DNA from: Larix sibirica
Taxonomy: Eukaryota; Streptophyta; Pinopsida; Pinales; Pinaceae
Direction: 5' to 3'
Length of the DNA: 10,529 nucleotides
Assembly (NCBI GenBank): GCA_004151065.3
Contig: NWUY0300013777.1
Span: forward strand, 85,356 to 95,884
This document shows positions 1-8,453 of this stretch, piece by piece. The position numbers and the translations under genes were made by a program. Positions within the stretch are counted from its first letter, which is position 1, and every line of letters begins with the position of its first letter. Below the pieces are notes generated by a model that made no database searches, was not told the origin of the DNA, and was given only the letters and a program-made list of their open reading frames with translations.

Positions 1-79
1 CATTCCGAAGTTACATATACATCAACATAAGATTGATAAATATCAAGACACTCAAATTCTACTCTTTATCATTTCAAAA

Positions 80-424
80 TTGGGTCTTGACTTTAGTACC
101 TTTGTCTCCTTGTTCCATTCTACTAGATTGGCCCTTGGAGCATATTTTTTCTATGTCCCCTTTGGTAATCTATTGGGCCATATTGTTTTTTGTGGAGGAG
201 TTTTGGTTCATATTTTTAAAATCGTTGTTATTGTAAATATTCCACCTCCTACATATGTTTGGAAATTGTGTTCTACTTTGCGAAGGATTGCATATTATAA
301 AATATTCATCTATGCCTATGTTGAAATCATAGCCCTCTTAAAGAAACTCTTGAGGAAGGCTGAATATTTTATGTGGACTACAGAATTTGATAAAGCATTT
401 TCTTTACTCAAGGAAATTTGGTAA
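80..424 (+). pseudogene. Ty3/gypsy reverse transcriptase, C-terminal part (degenerate)
   Basis: In this frame, residues 27-36 read PFGNLLGHIV, the conserved block after the palm domain of plant gypsy reverse transcriptases. It is followed by a VIVNIPPPT stretch and a thumb region ending in DKAFSLLKE, where the RT to RNase H connection begins. In an intact element this domain copies genomic RNA into DNA in the virus-like particle. The catalytic YxDD box should lie about 50 residues upstream, near the left edge, but I cannot see it in any frame there. The ATG at 80 is internal and not a true start. The frame breaks near 410-425, where the homology moves to the next frame. Several expected polar residues look replaced, so it is non-functional. 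Confidence 0.85.
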
Positions 425-945
425 ATCTCTTATCCCTATTTTTCTTCACCCGAATATAAAAATTCAAGTGAATGTGGATACTTCAGGTATTGCACTTGGA
501 TTTTTTCTTACACAACTAGGGGATGGAAATATTGACTACCGTATATATTTGACTAGAAAGAAATTCTCACAATTTGAACACAACTATACTACCACTGAGC
601 ATGAAGGGTTAACTATGATATATTTACTACATAACTTCTACTACTATATGTTGGATCCATTTAATTTTTTTTACTGATCATTCTACATTGAAGTATTTGG
701 TCAGCAAGTTAGTTTTGGAGGGATGTATTTGTAGGTGGATATTGTTATTTAAATAGTTTTATTTTGAGGTAATAGTGAAACCAAGGAAGCATAATGTGAG
801 ACTTGATCATTTATCATGACTGGATATAGGTGATATTGATGGCCTTGTTGATGAACAGTTACCAGATGGAACATTATTTTAGGTTGAGGCCATTCCCTTT
901 TACTTGGAGTAGTTTGCTCTATTTTTAACCATATGTTTTGCACTA
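402..945 (+). pseudogene. Ty3/gypsy RNase H and linker to integrase (degenerate)
   Basis: The RNase H core is recognisable: VDTSGIALG (Asp codon 477-479), NYTTTEHEGL (Glu codon 597-599), and after a frameshift FTDHSTLKYLV (Asp codon 676-678). The three acidic residues of the RNase H active site are therefore all still encoded. The frame change falls on a run of eight T at 665-672, where the first frame meets TGA at 675. Downstream the frame reads through a WILLF-like segment and a DHLS motif typical of the end of this domain, with TAG, TGA, TAG and TAG stops interrupting it. In a live element this domain degrades the RNA strand of the RNA-DNA hybrid. Homology fades after about 900. Confidence 0.83.
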
Positions 946-1039
946 GAAAACTATTTCACAACATAGAAATTCCACCTAGTTTTTCTGGTTCTAGATTACC
1001 AATTGATTACATAATAGTTATATAAAGTAGGGATTGATA

Positions 1040-1720
1040 ATATCTTACACAGATGTATCCTAGACCATGAATGTAAGGACATCTTGTGGGAATCCCATGA
1101 AGGATTTGCGAGAGGCCATTCTAGAGGAAAAAATATAGCTAGGAGGGTCTTAGATGATAGATTATGGTGGCCAACGAGTTTTAAAGATTTTGAAAAATAT
1201 ACCTAAGCTTGTGATGAATTCCAATGAGTTGGAAATCCATATCGGTGGGATGATATTCCTCTTCATATTGTTTATGATTTGCAACCATTTGAGTGTGGGT
1301 AGTACATTTTATTTCCTTATCAGTCAACTTATGAGACACTCGAAATATCAATGTATTATTACCAGAATATATTATCTGACCATATGGGATGAATAAGAAC
1401 ATATTAAGGACTATTGCATAGCCACACCTACTTGGTTTATATTTGAGAATATTATTTCCCGATTTGGATGCCCCAGGTGTCTTACTAGTGACCAAGGAAT
1501 TCATTTCATGGGAAATGCAATTTCTACATTGACACAAGAATTCCTCATTCATCATAATAAAAGTAGTCCTTATGATCTTCAGGTGAATGACACTATCAAA
1601 TAGTTTAACAGGATTCTAGAGACTGGATTGACTAAGGTTTTCTCTACAAATTGAGATGACTAGGATGAATGTGCACCTATGGTATTGTGTGCCTATCAAA
1701 CTAATCCAAAAAAAAAATGA
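1040..1720 (+). pseudogene. Ty3/gypsy integrase: zinc-binding domain and catalytic core (degenerate)
   Basis: The zinc-binding domain keeps both histidines (CAT at 1096-1098 and 1117-1119, in a HEGFARGH context), then LWWP and the first cysteine (TGT 1210-1212). The second cysteine position is TTC, phenylalanine (1219-1221). The frame then moves twice before the core, which reads IITRIYYLTIW, then RFGC and TSDQG. The second catalytic Asp is GAC at 1490-1492. Exactly 35 codons intervene before AAA (Lys) at 1598-1600, where the D,D-35-E glutamate should be. The first Asp probably corresponds to a CAT (His) codon at 1305-1307, a less certain alignment. Stops TAA, TAG and TGA interrupt the frame. 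It ends at a run of ten A (1708-1717). Confidence 0.85.
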
Positions 1721-2157
1721 ATAAGAAGACTCCATTCTATTTGGTTGATGGGTGATAGGTCATGGTTCCCGCTGAATTTTTTGTCCCTAGTATTTATATT
1801 GCCCATACTACACATATGATGAAGGAGGATTCAGCTGTGGAATGATTAGTGGAATTGACTAAGTTGGAAGAGTACACATGTTTAGAAAAATTTCAATCAA
1901 CAATGGAAAAATAAAGATAGAAAGTGGGGCATGATCATCTCATTAATACCAAGCATTTTATGAAAAGGTGATTTGGTTCTTCTCTATGATAGTAACTATA
2001 TTAACTGGATTTAGGTAAAATTCAGATCCATATGATTGGTATGTTTATTATTGTGGATTTTAGATATTCTAGTGTTGTCCATGTTGTGCAACTTGATGGT
2101 GTCCTCATGCTAGGATGGGTGAATGGAAATTGGTTAAATACCTATGTTCCTTCTTGA
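1721..2157 (+). pseudogene. Ty3/gypsy integrase C-terminal domain and end of pol (degenerate)
   Basis: After the A-run frameshift the frame reads KKTPFYLVDG, the block that follows the integrase core in plant gypsy elements, and then a Glu/Leu-rich helix (about 1845-1915). The frame moves again to give GDLVLLYDS at 1967-1993, the start of the SH3-like C-terminal domain that binds DNA. Another shift gives VVQLDGV and VNGNWLNTYVPS, ending in TGA at 2155-2157, which I take as the original end of pol. TGA, TAG and TAA stops occur throughout. The segment is in the right order and spacing for one polyprotein, which supports a single decayed insertion and not a mosaic. Confidence 0.78.
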
Positions 2158-2180
2158 TAATTCCACTTTTGGGGAACTCA

Positions 2181-2640
2181 TGTTATAGGGAGCGTGGTAG
2201 GGTAGGTTTTAGGTTTATGGTTTATTTATGATTATGTCATGAGTCAATTAGTTAGACGATTCATCCCCATTTTTCATTCTAGCATGCCAAGAATTCCATT
2301 AATGTATAGTTAGTGTTCTTTATGTGTCATTCTTTTGGTTCAAATTCATCAAAATGATGTCGTCAGAGGGCAGGGACCACTACTAGATTGTTGAATTTCA
2401 AATCATTGAGCATTGATATTTGGATGTATTAAGAATAAGTAGAGTCTATACTATGGGTTGAATCCAATTTAAGTGTTGTCCATTAGTGGGGATTTAATCA
2501 CCAGGGTGATATTTTAGGGTGGTAAGGGTATTTAAGGGTGATTAGTTAGGATTCAAGTTTGTTATGTGTAAAATCATTGTCAATGGTTCCTGCATCAATA
2601 AATACAAGATATGGTATCTTTAGCACATTTAATTAATTGA
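2181..2640 (+). repeat. Candidate 3' LTR of the gypsy relic
   Basis: The segment begins 24 bases after the pol stop with TGTTATAGGG, preceded by a short purine block (GGGGAA, 2171-2176) that could be a worn polypurine tract. It contains no coding homology. A TATTTAAG box (2529-2536) and an AATAAA signal (2597-2602) sit about 65 bases apart near its end, as expected for the U3/R part of a compact LTR. The 5' edge is supported by context. The 3' edge is a guess, since no partner LTR or target-site duplication is visible here. Confidence 0.4.
2529..2602 (+). promoter_or_regulatory. TATA-like box and polyadenylation signal within the candidate LTR
   Basis: TATTTAAG at 2529-2536 resembles a plant TATA box, and AATAAA at 2597-2602 matches the canonical polyadenylation hexamer. 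Together they would delimit a short R region. Such motifs are common by chance in AT-rich DNA, so the support comes from their spacing and their place at the end of the candidate LTR. Confidence 0.3.
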
Positions 2641-2644
2641 ACCT

Positions 2645-3837
2645 ATTAAGTATTGTAATTAAAGAAAACAAATGTTTAAGAGTTCTTTTTTCCACCTGAG
2701 TGCTCACTTTATGTTTGTGAAAATGCTAATTCTCATGCTAAATCCATCTCAAATTTGTAGAGTCCGTAGTTGATATTTTAGTGTGAGACCTCAGCCTATA
2801 ATCTAGTTCATTCATTTGAGATGTTCATTATCCATAAGAGATTATTCTTGTATCAAGGAATCAACACCAAAGATAACCTCCATACCTAGAGGTGGTAGTA
2901 ACCAATTTTTGTTATCCTAGGGTGCAAGTCATTGGTGACTTGCACAGAAAGGTAGATCATACTTGATTGGTGGAAAATGATTTATCTGATGAGAATCTCT
3001 TCCTTGATATGAAACCTTAAGTCTACATTGATTAAATTCCATTAGAAACATGGGAGCTCATTACAATATTGGAAATTGGCTTTCGAACACCTACAAAAGT
3101 CCACTCTATTTTTTTGAGATACCTTCTAATAGTTGGCAACACGAAAAAGAGTATTGTATGCACCATGTTTTTTATCTGAAGGGTCCATCGCCATTCTTTA
3201 TTGCTTGACATAGTCTATACAATACATATCAACGATATGCATATGTTGATAGGGTTGTCCATGGAAGGAAGATATGTTTCCTCATCATTCTAAGGAACTA
3301 CTAAGCATGGAAGGAAGAAAGATGAGCCCAACCTATATGACCGATATGGAACAAAGAGATGAAACATGGGGCAATAATAACATTTATTAATAGCCCATGG
3401 GTGAATTTTTCCTACCAAGTAATCCTAGGTAGGGTGATAAGAAGACATACTAGGGGAGAATGCACCTTGGATGTTCTCTTTATCACAGAGTTTTTCAATT
3501 AGGGTATTTTGGTGTAGGTTAATACTCATGGAAGAGATGATATAGGCCTATGTAGATGCTCACAGAGAATCCACTTACTTCATTTTTGGGTAATATTTGG
3601 TGCCTTTCATAATGTGGAAATGAAATCCTCCCAAGGGCCAAAAGTTACAACCAAACTTAGACAAAAGAGTCCTAATATTATGATTCAAACCTTGGACGAG
3701 TTGCAACTATGCACATAATGATGCCTTCAACAACAATGCACTTTAGAAGTGGTTTGATAGCATTCTTATGGTCACTAATCCTATTTTGTGAATTCCATAG
3801 GAAATTCTAGATGTGTATGTGCAAAAATATGGTTTAG
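2645..3837. other. About 1.2 kb with no recognisable gene
   Basis: Stops are dense in the frames I followed and I recognise no protein motif. Given the elements on both sides, it may hold untranslated parts of a retroelement (leader or UTR) or ordinary decayed intergenic DNA. The only structure I can point to is the near-perfect palindrome at 3227-3251, listed separately. Confidence 0.5.
3227..3251. repeat. Near-perfect 25-nt palindrome
   Basis: TATCAAC (3227-3233) and GTTGATA (3245-3251) are exact reverse complements. Between them lie a single G (3234) and ATATGCATAT (3235-3244), itself a perfect palindrome. Removing that one G gives a 24-nt perfect dyad. It could be a protein-binding dyad, a terminal inverted repeat fusion or chance in AT-rich DNA. 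Nothing nearby decides which. Confidence 0.7.
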
Positions 3838-4165
3838 CATGGATCAAGACAATACCTTCATCTGACCATGTGCTATAGACGCAAAAATTTCAATGTTGTC
3901 ACCCTTTACTACTATTCGATAGATCATCTACTCTTTGATAGGGAATTTTCATAGTGGTCTTGCATGAGAATGTCCAAAAATACTCAGGGCACCACATATA
4001 TATCACTAGAGACCACAACTAGGACTCTTAGGAAAAAAATGGTGTCAAAGGATGAATTCTCATAGAAAAGAAATAATGGTGCTCTAGAGGAAACTCTAGA
4101 GTTGGGCTTAGACATGGAAACTTATGATCCATCCAATAGCCATAGTGATTGCATCCTACATACAT
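3838..4165 (+). pseudogene. Unrecognised degenerate coding remnant, upstream part
   Basis: One + frame (codons in phase with 3841) runs about 108 codons with only two stops, both TAG, to a TGA near 4165. That is sparse for DNA this rich in AT. The translation is mostly hydrophilic, with a basic stretch RTLRKKMVSKDEF at roughly 4021-4056 followed by an acidic, Leu/Glu-rich stretch (ALEETLELGLDMETYD). I do not recognise a family. Position and orientation suggest it belongs with the remnants at 4416-4852 and 4979-6068 as parts of one decayed gene, probably from a mobile element. That link is an inference. No start codon or promoter can be assigned. It could still be a chance open stretch. Confidence 0.3.
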
Positions 4166-4415
4166 GAGTCAACCTAACTGATAGGTAAATATATTAAGTC
4201 TTACATTGGTTCAATTTCTCAATTTGTTTAAGGATAAGGGCCAAATAATTCAAGAGTAATGTGACCCATAATCCCATACCCAATCAAGCTCATGGTGGGT
4301 GGTCCACTTGACAATTTTCTTCTGCAACACCCCCCAACACATTAAGGAAATGATTCCCACTCTTTTAGGTGACACTTTATTGCACGACTTGAAATATATA
4401 TAGTTCAATCATGAA

Positions 4416-4852
4416 TTGGGCTCTATAGACAAGACCCTTAGGTCCTTTGAAGGTCTAGAGAGAAAATCCCAAGTCTCTATCATCAACATTAAGGATGATT
4501 ATCCTAGGTCATTGAAGGATGTGCTTGGTGCATGGTACTACATGAGGTCCAACATAGATAGACTGCAAAAACATGAAGTTCTAGGATGGAGACCTCCAAG
4601 ATGCATTCAAATCAAGCTCTCAGGAAATTTTGGATCACACCTCTCCACCTAAACAAATAGAGCCAACAAGACATGCAATGGGAGGTAGTGGTGGTGAGAA
4701 GCCTCCATGACCTCCTCAACTACTTGTGCAATGTGAAGTGGGAAATAACACCACTAGAGGTGATAATGGACGAGTTGGGTGGGGATGAGGTGCCAAATAT
4801 CATTCCAATGACCCTCGATTCTCTTCCTCCTTGTTGGATAGCTTGTCAATAA
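4416..4852 (+). pseudogene. Unrecognised degenerate coding remnant, central part
   Basis: Two abutting open stretches make up this entry. The first (4416-4652) is open for 78 codons and contains DVLGAWYYMRSNIDRL and LGWRPPRCIQIKLSG, a compositionally normal globular-looking sequence. The second, in another frame (4661-4852), is open for 63 codons and contains LHDLLNYLCNVKWEITPLEV and a DELGGDEVPNIIPM stretch, ending at TAA 4850-4852. Both have the residue mix of real protein, with Trp, Cys and Met well spread, so I think they are one coding region with a frameshift near 4655. I cannot name the domain. A gag or accessory region of a plant LTR retroelement is possible but unproven. The ATG at 4416 need not be the original start. 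Confidence 0.45.
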
Positions 4853-4978
4853 TGGTGTAATTATAATAGCTTGTGTAAGACCCAGAACATTGCAAGTCTA
4901 TGATGTGCATTTTCTATAACCAAAATTCATGTTTTTATAGTTGAAACATATGATGAAATCTTGTAGTGACACCAGTTA

Positions 4979-6068
4979 TTTCAGCAACAAGTAGAAGAAG
5001 AGGTATATACCTTAAAAACGTTAGAGCCTTTAATGGCCAATGGATATCCCTTGAGATCGATGCCTCTAGTTTATTATGACCCCACTCCTGGTAGTTTATA
5101 AGACCAATCTATTGCACAAATTCTCAATTGGATGCATGCCTCCACCTTTAAAGTAGAGCATAGGATCATTAAGGTGGAACAAGACCAGGAGGTGTCTAAG
5201 ATGGCTTATAAATATCTATAGGTGTAGTTAATAGAATCCATTACAGAGTGATATGCCCAACAATAGGCTCATATTTCTTTTGAAGAGACACTAGATGACA
5301 TATTCCAACAACTTGTAGGTATGTGGCCTCAACTAAAAATATAGGATTCCTCCCTTCCAAAGGACATATCACTTACTAATCTATAAGAGAGTGTTTAGAT
5401 AATTGTATCCTCCTTGTATTAGTTGTGTGAGAAAATAAAGGATCTTTAGGAATATGTAAACATGCCTCATAGTTAAGGAACATAGTAATAGCAAGAACTC
5501 ATGGCATAGTTTCAACCACTGATCACAGGGATCCACACCACTCATATGTGCCTCCAGGATGCAATAACATAGAGTAAGGTTATCTTCTCCTCTTTGTAGA
5601 TTTTATATGCCTATTGGAGTAGAGTCAATGACTAGTTAAGGGTTTACGAGAGAAGATAAATAGGTTGAATGAGGAGGCCTAAACTCTTCGTAGCCTACTC
5701 AAAAAGAAAAAGAAAAGAGGAAATACAAGATACTAATAACAAGTTCGATGCCATTCATGATGCTATTATTACAACAAAGAATATGCTATGGGAGTTCCAC
5801 TCTTGATCCCAATCCACTTATCTTATGCTGCAATAGTTGAACTCATTTTCAGATTCAGAATGACAGAGTTTAGAGCGATAGAGACCTTTAGTGCCAAACA
5901 ACAACTAGGCACAAGCATTCATCACTATTTTAATATATTATTGGGAAAGTGGAAATCACAAGTGGATTAGTTTGAATAATTTCACCACAAATATTTTCCT
6001 ATAGTTCCTGAGTTGGCCCCTTCGTTTGAAGGATTAGTGGAGCAACAAAGTTGAATTGAGGGTGAGTC
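4979..6068 (+). pseudogene. Unrecognised glutamine-rich, probably coiled-coil coding remnant with many stops
   Basis: From 4979 to about 5930 one frame (in phase with 4982) reads as a hydrophilic, Leu/Ile/Gln-rich, largely helical protein, although it holds about 25 stops. In 4982-5657 the stops are 13 TAG, 5 TAA and 1 TGA by my hand count, mostly at places where Gln would suit, including TAG TAA TAG next to an intact CAA at 5483-5494. The frame one base earlier over nearly the same interval (5041-5657) has 4 TAG, 6 TAA and 5 TGA, so the TAG excess is frame-specific. After about 5930 the sense moves to a second frame (WKSQVD, then ELAPSFEGLVEQQS) and ends near 6068. A basic run SKRKRKEE lies near 5697-5720. 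Gag-like structural proteins can look like this, but I recognise no defining motif such as a CCHC knuckle. Confidence 0.45.
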
Positions 6069-7010
6069 AATAATTGTAGTCAGGGCTTATTGGTCCCTTT
6101 GTTTTTTAATACCTCATCATGGAATATTGATAAACAATTATTGTAGGAATATCTACATAATAGGACATGGAGAAATATAAGCTAGATATTAGATGTGTTT
6201 GAATTAAAGTGGTTGAACTATAATCGTCTTGACATGGTAATATTTAGCCATTGTAACTTATACAGAATCTCCACAAGATTTTAGGGAAAGGGTTGGCTTT
6301 TGGGTGTATTGGTTGAGCTCTTTTTGATATGAAGGTTGTTATTGGGGTCTTGGGTAGAGTCTAAGAAGGAGCTTTGTGGAAGGCTAGAGAAAATGTATGA
6401 GTTTTACACCATTTTGTATGTAATTTTGGGAAGATTAATATAATTATGGTTTTGGTTCCTCACTTGAATTTGTATTATGTGATGGATGATTAGATGTATG
6501 GTTAGTAGATAAACTTGTTTTCTTCTTGATGTATGTTTATGCATGTATTTTCTATAGCGATTATTGTTCCTTGTGCAACTCTTTTAAAGGATAAAAGGAT
6601 ATCTACTCATGTATATTTGCTTGTTCACTAGTATTTTCCTAATATACCACTAGTCTTGACTTCACTTTGGGTGAGACTCTCTTCTCTTCTTAGAAAATAC
6701 AAAAATGTCAGCACATCTAGACTACACCAATATTTTGTTGGCCCTAGCACAAAACCCTTGTCTTTAATTTTGGGCCAATGTATATGACCATATCTATTAT
6801 GGACATAATCCATAAAATTTATTGTAGGGTTCATAATCCATCCATGGTTCCCCAAACCACTACATTGGAACTATATATCGAATATTTGGCATATAAGTAA
6901 GACATTCTCACCATTTAGAGGTGTGCCACACTAGAAATGGTTCTTTATATGAAGTGAGTGTGAGTACAAGGTAATGAGTTATGCATGCATGTATTATAAG
7001 TTACAATTAT
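6069..7010. other. About 0.9 kb with no supported gene
   Basis: The first part (6069 to about 6600) is T/G-rich and resembles an untranslated or LTR-type sequence, with an AATATAATTATGG stretch near 6440 that could be a weak plant polyadenylation region. The rest (6600-7010) is AT-rich with a short TGCATGCATG run near 6982. A minus-strand open stretch at 6628-6855 (75 codons) has no motif I recognise and I do not call it a gene. Confidence 0.5.
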
Positions 7011-7041
7011 GATCATATTATACATGCATGGATAATATTAT

Positions 7042-8030
7042 GATTATGATTACATTTTTTTTTGGAAGACGTGGAGTTTATAAAATGCAGGCTGAACTTG
7101 AAATTCCAAGATTGATGGAAATGGAAATCATGACCATATGGAAGCATTGGCATGATGTTATTATAATTCATAATCCTTTAGAGATTGTGGTGCATCATAT
7201 TAGATTCTGATTATGATTACAATTATAATTTATTTTTTTGGAAGGCATGGAGTTGAGAAAATGAAAGGTGAACTTAAAATTCCAATCTTGATGAAATGTA
7301 TTGAAATGGACATAATTACAATTTGGAGGCACTGATATTATGAGTTGTAGTTCATCGGATAATATTATAATTACAACTAGAATTTTTTTTGGAAGGAGTG
7401 AAATTGAGAAAATGTATGGTGAAACTGGAGTTATAATCTTGATTGAAATCATTCGATTGAAATGGACAGCATGACTAATTGGAGGTATTGACAATGAAAT
7501 TGTAGTGAACCCTTAGAGATTGCGGTGCATCATATCAGATTATGATTGCAATTATATTTTTTTTGGAAGGCATGGAATTCATAAAATGTAAGGTGAAATT
7601 GAAATTTCAAGTTTGATGAAAATGGATTTAAATGGACATCATAAATGTTTTGAGGAACTAACATGATGAGATTATAGTTCATCCTTTATAGTTTTCAGTG
7701 CACCAGATCATATTATGATTATAATTAGGATATTTTTTAAGGAAGGTTTGGAGTTGAGAAAATGCATGGTGAACTTTCAATTCCATGTTTGATGGAAATG
7801 TATTGAAATAGACATCATGAACTTTTGGAGGTACTAAGTTGATGAAATTGTAGTCCATCCTTTATATATTGTATTGCATTAGATTATATTATGGTTACAA
7901 TTAGATGGTTTTTTGGGGGGGGAATGCATGGAGTTGAGAAAATGTAGGGTGAATTCGAAATTCCAAGCTTGATGGAAGTGGAATGAAATGGATATCATGA
8001 CCATTTGGAGGTAATAACGTAATGATAATT
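7042..8030. repeat. Six tandem copies of a diverged unit of about 175 bp
   Basis: Each copy starts with a GATTATGATTACAATTA-like stretch, then a T run of 6-9, then GGAAGG, a GCATGGAGTTGAGAAAATG-like block, GGTGAA, a TTGATGGAAATG-like block and GGACATCATGA. Unit starts are at about 7042, 7209, 7363, 7538, 7711 and 7887. The GGAAG anchors lie at 7064, 7240, 7391, 7565, 7741 and 7921 (the last reads GGAAT), giving spacings of 176, 151, 174, 176 and 180. Copies are clearly related but visibly diverged, and the sixth is cut short near 8030. A partial tail of an earlier unit may lie at about 7010-7041. The length is in the range of plant satellite monomers. Confidence 0.9.
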
Positions 8031-8094
8031 TAATTTATATTTGGTTTAATGGGAGTTTTTCCATTTGTTTTCCTTCTTGGTATGGATTTATAAA

Positions 8095-8120
8095 TATATA
8101 TATATATATATACACACANN
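8095..8120. repeat. (TA)9(CA)3 microsatellite adjoining a two-base N gap
   Basis: Nine TA units (8095-8112) are followed by three CA units (8113-8118) and then NN at 8119-8120. The unresolved bases next to a slippery dinucleotide run suggest that true length and flanking sequence are uncertain here. Confidence 0.95.
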
Positions 8121-8121
8121 A

Positions 8122-8370
8122 TATCTTCTGACATAATACAAAGACATTATTACCTTCCAAGGAATATAAAATATTCCAACAATTTTGATCTTCTAGATTA
8201 GGGTTGATCACCTCCTTATAATATCTTAATTTTATCTTATCCTCTAACTCTTTATCGCACCACATCTTCTCCTTAAATTTAGATGTAATAATACTTTTAA
8301 TATTATCATTATTCTACAGAGTGATCTCTTCCTCAACTCTCCAATGATTTAGACAAGACTTGGTGTCTTT
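8122..8370 (-). pseudogene. Minus-strand coding relic, possibly LINE-type reverse transcriptase C-terminal region
   Basis: Reading leftward from about 8370, one frame runs some 80 codons with a single TAG. It begins DTKSCLNHWRVEEEITL, passes KEKMWCDKELEDK and reaches KLRYYKEVINPNLEDQN before fading near the N gap. The composition is that of a genuine protein. The YYKEVINPNLEDQ stretch reminds me of regions downstream of the reverse transcriptase domain in non-LTR retrotransposons. That resemblance is from memory and unchecked, so the family is tentative. There is no poly(A) tail or target-site duplication in view, and both ends are lost. It is opposite in orientation to the gypsy relic, so it came from a separate insertion. 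Confidence 0.4.
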
Positions 8371-8393
8371 ATGCCACCAACCTCACTTAAGTA

Positions 8394-8432
8394 ATATAGT
8401 AGTAATAATAATATTACTATTATTAATAACAA
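8394..8432. repeat. TAA/TTA low-complexity stretch
   Basis: A run built of AATAATAAT followed by ATTACTATTATTA forms an imperfect inverted repeat. It sits between the minus-strand relic and the GGTTGA array and is probably simple-sequence DNA without a function. Confidence 0.7.
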
Positions 8433-8453
8433 AAGAAATATTTGATTCTCTAT

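Larger units (their letters stand above)
1..2640 (+). mobile_element. Relic of a Ty3/gypsy LTR retrotransposon, 3' part
   Basis: Protein remnants in the order reverse transcriptase, RNase H, integrase, then an LTR-like segment, match the pol order of Ty3/gypsy elements (copia elements place integrase first). The 5' LTR, gag, protease and most of the reverse transcriptase lie outside the window or are lost. The coding track needs at least six frame changes and carries many stops, so the copy cannot make a working polyprotein. The right limit is approximate because no second LTR is present in the window for comparison. Confidence is high for the superfamily and low for the exact 3' boundary. 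Confidence 0.85.

Noticed and set aside
33-236. Open stretch of 67 codons on the + strand at the left end.
   Set aside because: It is an alternative frame over the reverse transcriptase remnant. The recognisable block PFGNLLGHIV is in the other frame.
749-943. Minus-strand open stretch of 64 codons.
   Set aside because: Antisense to the RNase H linker remnant, with no motif of its own.
1181-1555. Minus-strand open stretch of 124 codons.
   Set aside because: It lies antisense to the integrase core, whose + strand motifs and D-35 spacing are clear, so it is a shadow.
2612-2618. TGGTATC resembling a primer-binding site complementary to initiator tRNA-Met, which would make the LTR at 2181 the 5' LTR of a second element.
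   Set aside because: Only seven bases match before the pattern fails, such a 7-mer is expected about once per strand in this length, and it lies too close to the AATAAA to follow a complete U5.
5788-5970. ATG-initiated 60-codon open stretch as a separate small gene.
   Set aside because: Most of it overlaps the longer Gln-rich frame. Only its last part, from about 5940, seems to continue the same degenerate protein.
6628-6855. Minus-strand open stretch of 75 codons with a fairly normal residue mix.
   Set aside because: No recognised motif, no supporting flanks and no link to neighbouring remnants. It could be a relic but I cannot support it.
7028-7494. Open stretches on both strands inside the repeat array (60 codons + strand, 99 codons minus strand).
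   Set aside because: They are built from the tandem unit, whose period varies by non-multiples of three, so the frames are not maintained between copies.
7915-7922. Run of eight G as a possible quadruplex.
   Set aside because: A single G run without three partners nearby on the same strand cannot form an intramolecular quadruplex. It is more likely a slippage site.
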